Below, in pieces: positions 51,090 through 60,529 of a DNA stretch of 64,000 bases. Every line of letters starts with the position of its first letter. The stretch's first letter is position 1. The notes under the pieces were generated by a model. That model was not told the origin of the DNA and did not search any database. It saw only the letters and a list, made by a program, of their open reading frames with translations. A program made the position numbers and the translations under genes. Source of the DNA: an uncultured Oscillospiraceae bacterium (GTDB taxonomy: Bacteria; Bacillota; Clostridia; Oscillospirales; Ruminococcaceae); the NCBI GenBank assembly GCA_934526065.1, contig CAKSZX010000004.1:1-64000 (forward strand). The letters are read 5' to 3'.

Positions 51090-52883
51090 TACTTCTTCCA
51101 ATATATAACTTTGTTTTTCGATTTTGTATAATCTGTTTTTGTAATTAAATTCAACCGGTTCTATTCCTCGGTTTACGGCAGTTAAAACTTCGCCGTTTTC
51201 ATCAAAACGAACAAAGGCGGCGGCATTGTCATTCAGAAACACAAAAAATATTTTTCCGCCGGCATATTGGCTGTGATTGTTCCTGAAATTTGCCATTTCC
51301 CTTATTTCACTAACGTTTTGACAATCTGTTTTTGACCAGTCGAAGAAGCTGCGGTTAAACGGGTCTTTGTAGCCCTGGGTGCAAATTTCATCACTGTAAT
51401 AAACACAGGGTACCCCCGGCAATGTAAACGCAAGGGCATATGCACACATTAAAAGTTTAGATGCGGTTTGTAATTTATCACTGGGAATAAAGTGCTGTGC
51501 CTGCCAGGCTCTGTCATGGTTTGCCACATCATCGCCGGCAATTTCGGTTAAGCCCCTTACGGTGTCGTGAGTGGAAATCATATTCCAGGCAACATCCATA
51601 GCTTCTTTGGGGTATCTTTCATATATGGAATAAATGCTCTCGCAGAATTTAAAGCCGTTGCCGTATTTTATAAAATCCAATATGGCCGCCCTGAAAGGAT
51701 AGTTCATTGTCCCGTCAAGACCTTTGCCAAGCAGGTATGTTCTGCGTTTGCCGTAACTTTCTTTTGTCACGGCATCCTCCCAAACTTCTCCTATAAGCAG
51801 CTTGTCTTGCCCCCGGCTTTTGACTGTTTGCCTTATTTTTTCAATAAATTCGTCAGGTAATTCGTCTGCCACATCAAGCCTGAAACCATCGGCTCCAAGC
51901 CCCAGCCAGTGTTTTATAACGCCCTTTTCACCGCAGATAAAATCTATATAACCCGGGTCGTTTTCGTTTACTTCCGGCAAAGCAGGGAAATCCCACCAAC
52001 TGCGGTAGCCGTTTTTATATCTGTCGTCAAAAACATACCAACTTCTGTAAGGACTGTTCGGGTTGTTAAAAGCGCCGTCGTCGCCGTATCTTTTTTCCTT
52101 GTTAAAGTAAAGACTGTCGCTGCCGGTGTGACTGAAAACACCGTCCAAAACTATTAAAATTCCGTTTTCGTGGGCAGTTTTACACAGATTTATAAAATCT
52201 TCGGTTGTTCCTAAGTCCGGGTCGATTTTCATATAATCGGCGGTGTTGTACCTGTGATTTTCGTGAGATTCAAATATCGGGTTAAGATAAATGTATTTTA
52301 CCCCAAGGTTTTTAAGGTAGCCGATTTTATCGCAAATACCTTTTAAATCTCCGCCGTAATAATCTTTGGTTATAGGTTGCGTTTCTTCTTTGCCGTATTT
52401 GTAAAAAGGTGTGGCGGATTTATCACGGATATAAAATCTGTCCGGGTAGGCGAGTTTTTCTTTCGGTCGGCTCTCGTAAAATCTGTCCGGGAAAATTTGA
52501 TAAAATACGCCGTTTTTAAATCTGTTCGGAGTTGTAAAATCTTTTTCGTAAACAGTTTGAGTAAACCAAACGCCCTCTTTTGCAAAAAGAGATTGTCCCT
52601 TGCCATCATTAAAAATTGAATAATCCGAATTGGGCAACATAAATTTGTAAAAATACAGCCCCACTTGTCGGAATGTGTAGTTTATTTCAAAATAAGCGTC
52701 GCTGTTTTGGTCACGAAAAGAGGAGAGAGGAAAATAATTTTCCTCTCCGCCGTCTTTTTTTATACACAGAACAGGCGGTGTGCTTTCGCTGTTGCCGTAG
52801 ACCTTAAAACTTATCTGACACCCTTGTTTTACCGCCCCGAAAGGTTTTTTAAAAAATTCGTCTCTGCTGTTAAAATAATACAT
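51075..52883 (-). CDS. GH13 alpha-glucosidase/amylase, cytosolic (neopullulanase-like)
   Basis: 602 residues, no signal peptide. An N-terminal beta-sandwich (about 1-120, CBM34-like) precedes a (beta/alpha)8 barrel: YYGGDLKGICDKIGYLKNLGVKYIYLNPIFES, VLDGVFSHTG, nucleophile Asp in GFRLDVADELP, acid Glu in LLIGEVWEDA, and the transition-state Asp in STHDTVR (Ser replacing the common Asn). A short C-terminal sandwich follows. Such cytosolic enzymes split maltodextrins or branched glucans. The gene lies 1 bp after glgP, so the pair degrades glycogen-type storage or imported dextrins. Confidence 0.93.
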   Translation of the reverse strand: MYYFNSRDEFFKKPFGAVKQGCQISFKVYGNSESTPPVLCIKKDGGEENYFPLSSFRDQNSDAYFEINYTFRQVGLYFYKFMLPNSDYSIFNDGKGQSLFAKEGVWFTQTVYEKDFTTPNRFKNGVFYQIFPDRFYESRPKEKLAYPDRFYIRDKSATPFYKYGKEETQPITKDYYGGDLKGICDKIGYLKNLGVKYIYLNPIFESHENHRYNTADYMKIDPDLGTTEDFINLCKTAHENGILIVLDGVFSHTGSDSLYFNKEKRYGDDGAFNNPNSPYRSWYVFDDRYKNGYRSWWDFPALPEVNENDPGYIDFICGEKGVIKHWLGLGADGFRLDVADELPDEFIEKIRQTVKSRGQDKLLIGEVWEDAVTKESYGKRRTYLLGKGLDGTMNYPFRAAILDFIKYGNGFKFCESIYSIYERYPKEAMDVAWNMISTHDTVRGLTEIAGDDVANHDRAWQAQHFIPSDKLQTASKLLMCAYALAFTLPGVPCVYYSDEICTQGYKDPFNRSFFDWSKTDCQNVSEIREMANFRNNHSQYAGGKIFFVFLNDNAAAFVRFDENGEVLTAVNRGIEPVEFNYKNRLYKIEKQSYILEEVKDGE

Positions 52884-52884
52884 A

Positions 52885-55293
52885 TTACTTTATTTTGCTT
52901 ATGTGCCAGATATTTTGTGCGTAATCGTCAATAGCCCTGTCGGCAGAGAATTTGCCGGCGTTGGCAATGTTCATAAGGCACATTTTACCCCATCTTTCAC
53001 GATTGTTATAAATTCTTTGCAACCGAACCTGAGCCGAGCGATAAGAATCAAAATCAGCCAAAACCATAAACGGGTCAACATTTAAAAGATTATCAACAAT
53101 TTCGTTAAAGTATTCGCCGTTTATACCGTGACCCAAAAAGTCAAACACCTTTTGTAATTCGCCGCTCTTAGCTAAAAATTCTCTCGGATTGTACCCGTTT
53201 TGCTTTAATCTTTCCGCCTCGTGGCTGAGCATGCCGAATTGTATAAAATTGTCTCCGCCGCACTCTGCTTTTATCTCAACATTTGCGCCGTCATATGTGC
53301 CGATTGTAACTGCGCCGTTGATCATAAATTTCATGCAACCTGTGCCGGAAGCCTCCTTGCCTGCAAGTGAAATTTGTTCGCTCACTTCGCTGGCCGGCAT
53401 AAGTTTTTCGCTGAGCGATACAGAATAGTTTTCAAGGTACACCACATGGAGTTTATCTTTTGTGTCCGGGTCGTTTTCAACAAGTTTTTTAATGGCAAAA
53501 ATAAGGCGTATAATCTGCTTTGCCATATAGTAGCCCGGTGCGGCCTTTGCGCCGAAGATGTATGTCTTAGGGGTAAATTGTGCATTTGGATTTTCCTTGA
53601 TATACAAGTATTCGGCAATTATATTAAGTGCGTTTAAGTGCTGGCGTTTGTATTCGTGTAAGCGCTTAACCTGAACATCAAAAATAGAATCAGGGTTAAT
53701 TTCCTCGCCGTATTTATCCTTTAAAAATTGGGCAAAATCAACTTTGTTTTCGTGTTTTATCTTCAAAAGTTCTTCAATAACCCGACTGTCGTCTTTGTAT
53801 GCCTCTAATTTTTTAAGGCCGTAGGCGTTTTTCTTATACTCGGTGCCGATTTTTTTGTCCAAAAATTCACACAATCTGGGATTTGATTGCAAAAGCCAAC
53901 GACGATAAGCTATACCGTTTGTGACATTTTTAAATTTTTCCGGTGTGAAAAGATAGAAGTCATGGAACACCGTGTCTTTGATGATTTGGCTGTGAAGTTC
54001 CGATACGCCGTTTATGGCGCTGCAAACATAACAGCAGATATTTGCGGTTCTCACTTCACCGCCGGCAATAAGGCTCATGTAATCGACTTTGCCCACATCA
54101 CCGGGGAAAGCCTCAAACATTTCTATTCTCCGGCGTCTGTTCATCTCTGCTACGATTTCGTAAATTCGCGGCAGAACTTCCTTAAACATATTTTCATTCC
54201 ACTTTTCCAAAGCCTCCGGTAAAACCGTGTGGTTTGTGTAGGTGAATGTGTTCTTTACAATGTTAAATGCCTTATCCCAGCCGTAGCCGCATTCGTCAAG
54301 CAAAACTCTCATAAGTTCCGGAATTGCAAGGGTGGGGTGGGTGTCGTTTATATGAATGGCAACTTTTTCCGCCAAATTGTCGAGAGTGCCGTATTTTGCC
54401 ATGTGCAAATTTACAATGTCGTTTATACTTGCACAGCACATAAAATACTGCTGTTTAAGGCGAAGGATTTTGCCTTCCAGATGGTTGTCGTTAGGGTAGA
54501 GAACCTTTGAGATAAGTTCTGCGTCACTGCCGGATTTTATCGCCCGCAGATAGTCGCCCCTGTTAAAGCTCTCCATGTCGATAGTAGGACTTTTTGCCTG
54601 CCAAAGTCTTAATTTTGAAACGGCGTCGGAACCGTATCCGGATATATACATATCATAAGGCACCGCCAAGACACTGGTGTAGTCCTTGTGAACGGTGTGA
54701 TGATAATTGTCATACCACATATCTTCCACATGGCCGCCGAATTTTACCTCAACAGACTGGCTCGGATGGGATTTAAGCCAAACTTCGCCGCCGGGCAGCC
54801 AGTTGTCCGGCTCTTCAAGCTGCCAACCGTTTACTATTTTTTGTTTAAATATGCCGTATTCGTACAAAATCGAATATCCGCCGCCTACATATCCGTCTGC
54901 GGCCAAAGCGTCCATAAAACAGGCCGCCAATCTGCCTAAGCCGCCGTTGCCAAGGCCCGCATCAGGTTCACATTCATAAATGTCCTCGGCATTAACACCA
55001 AGGTTTTTAAAGGTCTGTTCTGCAACTTTATCAAGGCCCAAGTTAAAAAGGTTGGTTTTAAGACTGCGACCCATCAAGAACTCTATGCACAGATAGTAAA
55101 CTTGTTTGGTTCCGTTTCCGTTTGCCCTTGCTATAAAATCTTTCTGTCTGTCGCTTAAAATTTTTCTGATATTCAGCGCAGCGGCTTTGTAAATATCGCT
55201 GTAATTTGCACGCTTTAAATCCGTTGAAAATTCACGTACAAGTGTATCAACAATCATATTTTCAAATTCTTTGGCTGTTATGTTTACATGCAT
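52885..55293 (-). CDS. glgP: Glycogen/starch/alpha-glucan phosphorylase
   Basis: 801 residues from the ATG at 55293 (AAAGGA 9 nt upstream; TTG at 55317 rejected). It releases glucose-1-phosphate from alpha-1,4-glucans using pyridoxal phosphate. EPDAGLGNGGLGRLAACFMDALA, HINDTHPTLAIPELMRVLLDE, FAQFLKDKYGEEINP, VQVKRLHEYKRQHLN, and the PLP lysine motif EASGTGCMKFMINGAVTIGTYDGANVEI are all present. It is first of the two-gene operon with the GH13 enzyme. Regulatory allosteric sites of animal enzymes are not expected. Confidence 0.97.
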   Translation of the reverse strand: MHVNITAKEFENMIVDTLVREFSTDLKRANYSDIYKAAALNIRKILSDRQKDFIARANGNGTKQVYYLCIEFLMGRSLKTNLFNLGLDKVAEQTFKNLGVNAEDIYECEPDAGLGNGGLGRLAACFMDALAADGYVGGGYSILYEYGIFKQKIVNGWQLEEPDNWLPGGEVWLKSHPSQSVEVKFGGHVEDMWYDNYHHTVHKDYTSVLAVPYDMYISGYGSDAVSKLRLWQAKSPTIDMESFNRGDYLRAIKSGSDAELISKVLYPNDNHLEGKILRLKQQYFMCCASINDIVNLHMAKYGTLDNLAEKVAIHINDTHPTLAIPELMRVLLDECGYGWDKAFNIVKNTFTYTNHTVLPEALEKWNENMFKEVLPRIYEIVAEMNRRRRIEMFEAFPGDVGKVDYMSLIAGGEVRTANICCYVCSAINGVSELHSQIIKDTVFHDFYLFTPEKFKNVTNGIAYRRWLLQSNPRLCEFLDKKIGTEYKKNAYGLKKLEAYKDDSRVIEELLKIKHENKVDFAQFLKDKYGEEINPDSIFDVQVKRLHEYKRQHLNALNIIAEYLYIKENPNAQFTPKTYIFGAKAAPGYYMAKQIIRLIFAIKKLVENDPDTKDKLHVVYLENYSVSLSEKLMPASEVSEQISLAGKEASGTGCMKFMINGAVTIGTYDGANVEIKAECGGDNFIQFGMLSHEAERLKQNGYNPREFLAKSGELQKVFDFLGHGINGEYFNEIVDNLLNVDPFMVLADFDSYRSAQVRLQRIYNNRERWGKMCLMNIANAGKFSADRAIDDYAQNIWHISKIK

Positions 55294-55344
55294 AATATGC
55301 TGTCCTTTCGGTAACAAATTTTAAAACTGTATAAATCTATAATT

Positions 55345-55373
55345 ATTATATAAAGAATATTGGCAACTTTCAA
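55345..55373 (-). promoter_or_regulatory. glgP operon promoter
   Basis: Minus strand TTGAAA (55368-55373), a 17-bp spacer and TATAAT (55345-55350). Confidence 0.75.
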
Positions 55374-55401
55374 CTGAATTTTGAAAAATTTTACTAAAAT
55401 G

Positions 55402-55430
55402 TTGCAGAATTCTTTTTAATATAGTATTAT
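55402..55430 (+). promoter_or_regulatory. zapA operon promoter
   Basis: TTGCAG (55402-55407), a 17-bp spacer and TATTAT (55425-55430), back to back with the glgP promoter. Confidence 0.65.
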
Positions 55431-55489
55431 AATAACAGTAACAAATATATCTTTGGCGCCGGTGCGCCTTATAGACTGGAGATGTTGAT

Positions 55490-55846
55490 ATGCCTTATAA
55501 CAAAGTTAAAATAAATGTTGCCGGTACAAGCTATGTTGTAAACACACAGGACAGTGAAGAACAGGTTTTGTCATTGGCAAAAAAACTTGATGACGATATG
55601 AACGAGATACTGGAAAAAACTCCGTCAGCTTCAATCACCGCACGGGCGGTTTTATGTGCCTTGACATATCTTGACGATTTGGACAAGGCCAACAAAGGTG
55701 CGGACAATATGCGTTTGCAGGTTAAGCAGTATCTTGAAGACGCAATGAGTGCCAGGAGCGAGGCTGAAAAAGTTAAAGTTGAGCTTGAAAAATTAAAAGT
55801 TGACATTGAATATTTAAAAGCACAAAGAGAGAATAATGGCAAATAA
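55490..55846 (+). CDS. zapA: Cell division protein ZapA
   Basis: 118 residues. ZapA bundles FtsZ filaments. N-terminal KVKINVAGTSYVVNTQDSEEQVLSLAKKLDDDMNEIL is the family head; the C-terminal half (about 75-115) is an Ala/Glu/Lys coiled coil (ARSEAEKVKVELEKLKVDIEYL). GGAGATG lies upstream of the ATG. It overlaps the U32 gene by 11 bp, a frequent arrangement in Firmicutes. Confidence 0.93.
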   Translation: MPYNKVKINVAGTSYVVNTQDSEEQVLSLAKKLDDDMNEILEKTPSASITARAVLCALTYLDDLDKANKGADNMRLQVKQYLEDAMSARSEAEKVKVELEKLKVDIEYLKAQRENNGK

Positions 55847-57875
55847 ATGTGAAATTCTTGCTCCGGCAGGAAATATGGAAAATCTTATCGCCGCTGTTTA
55901 CAGCGGTGCAAATGCGGTGTACTTAGGGGTGCAAAGTTTTAATGCAAGGGCTTCGGCGGCAAATTTCAGCTTTGAAGAGTTGAAAAAAGCCGTCGCTTTT
56001 TGCCACGGCAGAAATGTCAAAGTAAATGTCACCCTTAACACCATTTTATATGACAGAGAACTTGAAAGTTTTAAAGAAACCGTAAAACAGGTTGCCGCTT
56101 GCGGCGTCGATGCGGTTATAGCACAGGATTTGGCACGGGCAAAAATTATAAAAGAAGTTGCTCCGGGCATCGCTTTGCACGGTTCAACCCAAATGGCGGT
56201 GCACAATTTGGCAGGTGCCGTTTTGCTCAAAGAAATGGGATATTCGAGAGTAATTTTGGCAAGGGAATGCACTTTTGAGCAGGTGCGAGAAATAACTGAA
56301 AAATGCGGTATAGAAACAGAAATTTTTATACACGGCGCATTATGTATGTCGCTTTCCGGCCAGTGCTACGCCAGCGCATTTTTAGGGGGCAGAAGCGGCA
56401 ACCGTGGCAGATGCCGGGGCACTTGCCGTTTGCCTATGTCCGCAAGAGGCAATCTTGATGACAATCATTTGAGCCTTAAAGATTTGTGCGCCATGGATAT
56501 GCTTAAAGAAATTGCCGATATGGGGGTAGCCTGCGTAAAAATCGAAGGCAGACTCAGAACTCCGGAATATGTTGCGGCAGCCGTAAACAGCGCAAGAAAA
56601 GCCGTAAAAGGCGAAGAATATGACAAACAACTTTTAGCCGATACATTCAGCCGCTCCGGCTTTACAAACGGCTATTTGGAAAATAAAATTGATAAATCGG
56701 TTTTCGGCGTGCGAACAAAAGAGGACAGCGAAAAAACAAAGCTCACTTTGCCAAAACTTCGTGAATTATACCGCCGTGAGGGCCAGTATGTCCCTGTTGA
56801 ATTCGAGTTTACAATGGGCGGGGCAAAGAGTAAATTGTCTGTAACCGACGGAAAAAATACATTTACCTCGGAATTTGAAAACACATTACAAGATACCGAT
56901 AAGGACTTTGAAAAATCGGTAAGGACAAGTCTTGAAAAATTAGGCGGCACGCCTTTTTATGCCCAAAATGTTAAATGTAATCTCATCCCCGGTAAATATA
57001 TACCACTGTCCCTTTTAAACGGCGCAAGACGAGAGGTCACGGCTCAGCTTTTGGCAAAAAGGGAAGAAGTAGAGCCACATAAAATTTTCGATTACGAAAT
57101 TCCTGCTTTCCCGGCAAGAAAGCAGAGAAATTTGCAGTACATCGCAAGATTTGAAAAGCCGGAACAAATCCCCTATGAGTTCACAGATATATTTACATAC
57201 ATCGTTCTTCCTTTGGAGTATGCCGACAGTGTGCCGGAGAATATAAAAAACAAAATATATCTTGAATTGCCCCGTGATATTTTCGGCAAGGAAAACAAAA
57301 TTCGCCGGGCTGTTGAAAAGGCAAAATCAGCGGGATACAATAAATTCTGCGTACAAAACATCGGGCATATTCCCCTTGTAAAGGGATGTGAAATTATGTC
57401 GTCATTCACCTTAAATATTTCAAACAGCCTGTCTGCAACGGAATATAAAAATCTCGGTGTTGAGATAGAGACAATCAGCCCGGAAATCACCCTTGAACAG
57501 ATAGGGCACATCACGCCGGAAGTTAAGACGGCGGTTATCGGTTACGGTCACATACCGGTTATGCTTGTAAAGGCCTGTCCTTTGCAAAATGTCCGCACCT
57601 GCGGAGAGTGTAACGGCAAGGGATTTTTGACCGACAGAAAAGGCATGAAGTTGCCGGTGCTGTGCCATGGAAAAATAGCAGGTTACAGGGAAATATTCAA
57701 CCCTGTTCCGCTGTACTTGGGGGATAGGATAAAGGAGATAAAAGCCGACTTTGTATCCCTTAATTTCACTGTGGAGAACAAAGCCCGGGTTGCTTTGATA
57801 ATTAAAAAGTTCTTAGCCGGAGAAAAATTCGGCGGTGATTTCACAAGAGGTCTTTATTACAAGGCATCTCTTTAA
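55836..57875 (+). CDS. U32 family peptidase / RNA-hydroxylation-type protein (long form with DUF3656)
   Basis: 679 residues. Family start CEILAPAGNMENLIAAVYSGANAVYLGV; the cysteine signature region IHGALCMSLSGQCYASAFLGGRSGNRGRCRGTCRLPM at about 170-205 with four Cys, likely iron-sulphur ligands; and VKIEGRLRTPEYVAAAV. The C-terminal part (about 300-679) is the DUF3656-type extension and ends with a CGECNGKGFL Cys cluster. Relatives (RlhA, TrhP) hydroxylate rRNA or tRNA, others were called collagenase-like peptidases; the former is more likely here. It follows zapA in the same operon. Confidence 0.9.
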   Translation: MANKCEILAPAGNMENLIAAVYSGANAVYLGVQSFNARASAANFSFEELKKAVAFCHGRNVKVNVTLNTILYDRELESFKETVKQVAACGVDAVIAQDLARAKIIKEVAPGIALHGSTQMAVHNLAGAVLLKEMGYSRVILARECTFEQVREITEKCGIETEIFIHGALCMSLSGQCYASAFLGGRSGNRGRCRGTCRLPMSARGNLDDNHLSLKDLCAMDMLKEIADMGVACVKIEGRLRTPEYVAAAVNSARKAVKGEEYDKQLLADTFSRSGFTNGYLENKIDKSVFGVRTKEDSEKTKLTLPKLRELYRREGQYVPVEFEFTMGGAKSKLSVTDGKNTFTSEFENTLQDTDKDFEKSVRTSLEKLGGTPFYAQNVKCNLIPGKYIPLSLLNGARREVTAQLLAKREEVEPHKIFDYEIPAFPARKQRNLQYIARFEKPEQIPYEFTDIFTYIVLPLEYADSVPENIKNKIYLELPRDIFGKENKIRRAVEKAKSAGYNKFCVQNIGHIPLVKGCEIMSSFTLNISNSLSATEYKNLGVEIETISPEITLEQIGHITPEVKTAVIGYGHIPVMLVKACPLQNVRTCGECNGKGFLTDRKGMKLPVLCHGKIAGYREIFNPVPLYLGDRIKEIKADFVSLNFTVENKARVALIIKKFLAGEKFGGDFTRGLYYKASL

Positions 57876-57894
57876 AAAGACAGGAGGAGTAAAA

Positions 57895-58461
57895 ATGGCA
57901 ATTTATTTGGCCTCAAATTCCCCAAGAAGGATAGAGCTTTTGTCCAAAAAAGTCCCGAAGTTTGAACATTTTTCTCGGGGTAATAAAGAAAAGGAATACC
58001 CAAATTTAAATCCAAGGGAAAAGGCAATAAGAAGAAGTAAGGACAAGTGCCTGCGGGCCATATCCAAAATAAAAGAGGAAGATATGGTTATAATATCCGG
58101 CGACACTGTTGTTGACATAAACGGCATTGATTTGGGCAAGCCGAAAGACGAGGCGGACGCTTACAGAATGATAAAAATGCTGTCCGGAGAAAGCCATTAT
58201 GTGCACACGGCAATGTCTGTTTACAAGGATGGGATAATGTACACATTTTGCGATGACACCATGGTGTTTTTTGATGTTGTGCCGGAAGATGTCATAAGAG
58301 AATATATCAAAACAAATGAGCCTTATGACAAAGCCGGCGGCTATGCAATTCAGGGATTTATGGCAAAATATATACTGAATATTCGGGGCGATTACAATAC
58401 CGTTGTCGGTATGCCGGTTGACAGAGTATATAATTTATTAAGATTTTTGAAAGTTATATGA
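57895..58461 (+). CDS. maf: Maf-family nucleotide pyrophosphatase
   Basis: 188 residues from the ATG at 57895 (AGGAGG upstream); a longer reading from 57835 overlaps the U32 gene and is rejected. IYLASNSPRRIELLSKK is the Maf signature, with GDTVVDINGIDLGKPKDEADAYRMIKMLSGESHYVHTAMS and NEPYDKAGGYAIQG. Maf proteins hydrolyse dTTP, UTP or modified nucleotides, and in Bacillus affect septum formation. Adjacent to mreB, as in B. subtilis. Confidence 0.93.
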   Translation: MAIYLASNSPRRIELLSKKVPKFEHFSRGNKEKEYPNLNPREKAIRRSKDKCLRAISKIKEEDMVIISGDTVVDINGIDLGKPKDEADAYRMIKMLSGESHYVHTAMSVYKDGIMYTFCDDTMVFFDVVPEDVIREYIKTNEPYDKAGGYAIQGFMAKYILNIRGDYNTVVGMPVDRVYNLLRFLKVI

Positions 58462-58497
58462 ATAATTTTTGAATTTTGTAGAAAACAGTAAAAAAAT

Positions 58498-58518
58498 CAT
58501 TGCAAAATGTATGCAATG
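58498..58518 (+). promoter_or_regulatory. Inverted repeat upstream of mreB
   Basis: Perfect CATTGCA-7 nt-TGCAATG repeat at 58498-58518. A TATAAT at 58554-58559 with a weak TTTAGG -35 lies just downstream, so the repeat sits at an activator or repressor position for mreB. Confidence 0.45.
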
Positions 58519-58590
58519 TGTGATAAACTATTTAGGCAAAATAAATAAGAAATTATAATATGGCATAAATGGCAAAAAGGAGAGTTGAAA

Positions 58591-59610
58591 ATGGCTTTTA
58601 ATAAAAGCATTGGTATAGATTTGGGCACTGCCAACACATTGGTATTTATGAAGGGTAAGGGCGTTATAATGCGTGAACCTTCTGTTGTTGCCGTTGACAC
58701 AAAAAATGACACTGTAAAATATGTAGGTGTTGAAGCTAAGGAAGTTATAGGTAAAACACCGGGTTCGATTTCTGTTGTAAGACCTCTTAAAGACGGCGTT
58801 ATCGCAGACTTTGATGTTACAGCCGCAATGTTGAGAATATTTATAAAGAGAGCTTGCGGTTCCTCACTTTTGTTTAAACCGACAGTTATCATCTGTATTC
58901 CGTCCGGTGTAACCGAAGTTGAAAGAAGAGCCGTAAGAGATGCCAGCACAAACGCAGGTGCCGGCACGGTTATGATTATTGAAGAACCTATGGCAGCTGC
59001 TATCGGTGCCGGCTTGCCTATTCAGGAAGCAACAGGTTCAATGGTTGTTGATATAGGCGGCGGCACAAGTGATGTTGCTGTTATCTCCCTTAACGGTATA
59101 GTTGCGTCAAAAAATGTTCGCACAGGCGGCGATGAATTTGACCGGAATATTATCAACTACATCAAGAGAAAGTTCAATCTTCTCATAGGTGAAAGAACAG
59201 CCGAAAACATTAAAATCGAAATCGGCACAGCATATAAGCTGGACGAAGAATTGACACTTGAAGTAAAGGGCAGAAACCTTATAAACGGTTTGCCTAAAAA
59301 CGCGGTTATTTCTTCCGAAGACATCAGAGAGGCTCTTTCCGAAAGCCTTGATAAAATTGTTGAGGCCATTAAGGAAACATTGGAGAGAACACCTCCGGAA
59401 CTTGCCGCAGATATTATCGACAGAGGTATTACCCTTACAGGCGGCGGTGCTTTGCTGAGAGGTATGGACAAATTGGTAAGCAGTGAAACAGGCATTGATG
59501 TTCACATTGCCGAAACACCTCTTGACTGTGTTGCAAATGGCACAGGTTATGTGCTTGACCATATGGACGTTCTTAAAGATGTCCTTGAAGAAAACAACAA
59601 GACATTATAA
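58591..59610 (+). CDS. mreB: Rod-shape actin homologue MreB
   Basis: 339 residues from the ATG at 58591 (AAAGGAG upstream; TTG at 58585 rejected). MreB forms membrane filaments guiding the elongation machinery. Actin-fold ATP motifs: IGIDLGTANTLVF (phosphate 1), VVDIGGGTSDVAVISL (phosphate 2) and GGGALLRGMD (adenosine). EEPMAAAIGAGLP lies between. A terminator-like hairpin (59624-59653) separates it from mreC. Confidence 0.97.
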   Translation: MAFNKSIGIDLGTANTLVFMKGKGVIMREPSVVAVDTKNDTVKYVGVEAKEVIGKTPGSISVVRPLKDGVIADFDVTAAMLRIFIKRACGSSLLFKPTVIICIPSGVTEVERRAVRDASTNAGAGTVMIIEEPMAAAIGAGLPIQEATGSMVVDIGGGTSDVAVISLNGIVASKNVRTGGDEFDRNIINYIKRKFNLLIGERTAENIKIEIGTAYKLDEELTLEVKGRNLINGLPKNAVISSEDIREALSESLDKIVEAIKETLERTPPELAADIIDRGITLTGGGALLRGMDKLVSSETGIDVHIAETPLDCVANGTGYVLDHMDVLKDVLEENNKTL

Positions 59611-59623
59611 GTACAACATTTAC

Positions 59624-59660
59624 ATTTGCAAGCTCTTAACAGGGCTTGCAAATTTTAATT
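59624..59660 (+). terminator. Terminator between mreB and mreC
   Basis: TTTGCAAGC-TC/GG-GCTTGCAAA stem and TTTTAATT. It would let mreB be made in excess of mreCD, since the downstream genes depend on read-through or another promoter. Confidence 0.8.
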
Positions 59661-59701
59661 AAAATGTAATTTTATAAAATATTTACAGTGAGGTAGGTTA
59701 A

Positions 59702-60526
59702 GTGAACCTTAATTCTAAAATTATAAGAATAGTTCTTGCGGTTATAGTGGTACTTGCAGGTATGATGGCCTACTATGCCTCTAACGGCAAAACCATAAAC
59801 GGTCTGCAAAATGCCGCAGGTACCGCCGCAAAGCCGGCGCAGGAGGCCACATCAACCGTTTCGGCCGGCATATCAAATTTATTTGAAAATGTTTTCGGCG
59901 AAAGCGCAACTCAACGGGAAAACGATAAACTTCGCCGGGAGATAAACGAGCTGAGAAAAAAACAGGTTTCCTATGACAGAATTTTGCAGGAAAACGAAGA
60001 ATACAAAAAAATGCTCAATATTAAAGACCGGGTGGCGGACTACGATATTATCAACGCCATGGTTATTGGCCGTGACGGCGTTGAAAATGCCTATTCATTT
60101 ACCATAGACAAGGGTACGGGAGACGGCATAGAAGTCGATGATGTGGTAATATCTTCAGACGGCGTTGTCGGAGTGGTTGTGGAAACAGGCGCAGGCTTTT
60201 CAAAGGTGTCCACAATTTTAAATTCTTCCGTAAGCGCAGGCTGTTATGTAGGCGAAAACATGGATGTTGGTATTGCCGGCGGCAGCTATGATTTAAGTAA
60301 AAGTGATATGTGCGCCGTGCAGTATTTGCCAAAAACCAGCCGGGCAAAAGAAGGGGACTTGGTAAGCACATCCGGCTACGGCACTGTGTTTCCCAGCGGA
60401 CTTATAATAGGCAAGGTTAAGGAAGTTACCGTTGATGTGTCCGGCAATTATTTAACCGCCTGGACAGAGCCGGCTGCGGACATAGAAAATGTAAAAATAG
60501 TTTTTGTATTGAAAAATAAAGTGTAA
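59702..60526 (+). CDS. mreC: Rod shape-determining protein MreC
   Basis: 274 residues from a GTG at 59702 with AGGTAGG upstream. One TM helix (IIRIVLAVIVVLAGMMAYYAS), a coiled coil of about 70-110 (RENDKLRREINELRKKQ), and the double beta-barrel typical of MreC (GVVGVVVETGAGFSKVSTILNSSVSAG; STSGYGTVFPSGLIIGKVKEV). It links cytoplasmic MreB with PBP2 outside. Confidence 0.94.
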   Translation: MNLNSKIIRIVLAVIVVLAGMMAYYASNGKTINGLQNAAGTAAKPAQEATSTVSAGISNLFENVFGESATQRENDKLRREINELRKKQVSYDRILQENEEYKKMLNIKDRVADYDIINAMVIGRDGVENAYSFTIDKGTGDGIEVDDVVISSDGVVGVVVETGAGFSKVSTILNSSVSAGCYVGENMDVGIAGGSYDLSKSDMCAVQYLPKTSRAKEGDLVSTSGYGTVFPSGLIIGKVKEVTVDVSGNYLTAWTEPAADIENVKIVFVLKNKV

Positions 60527-60529
60527 ATT

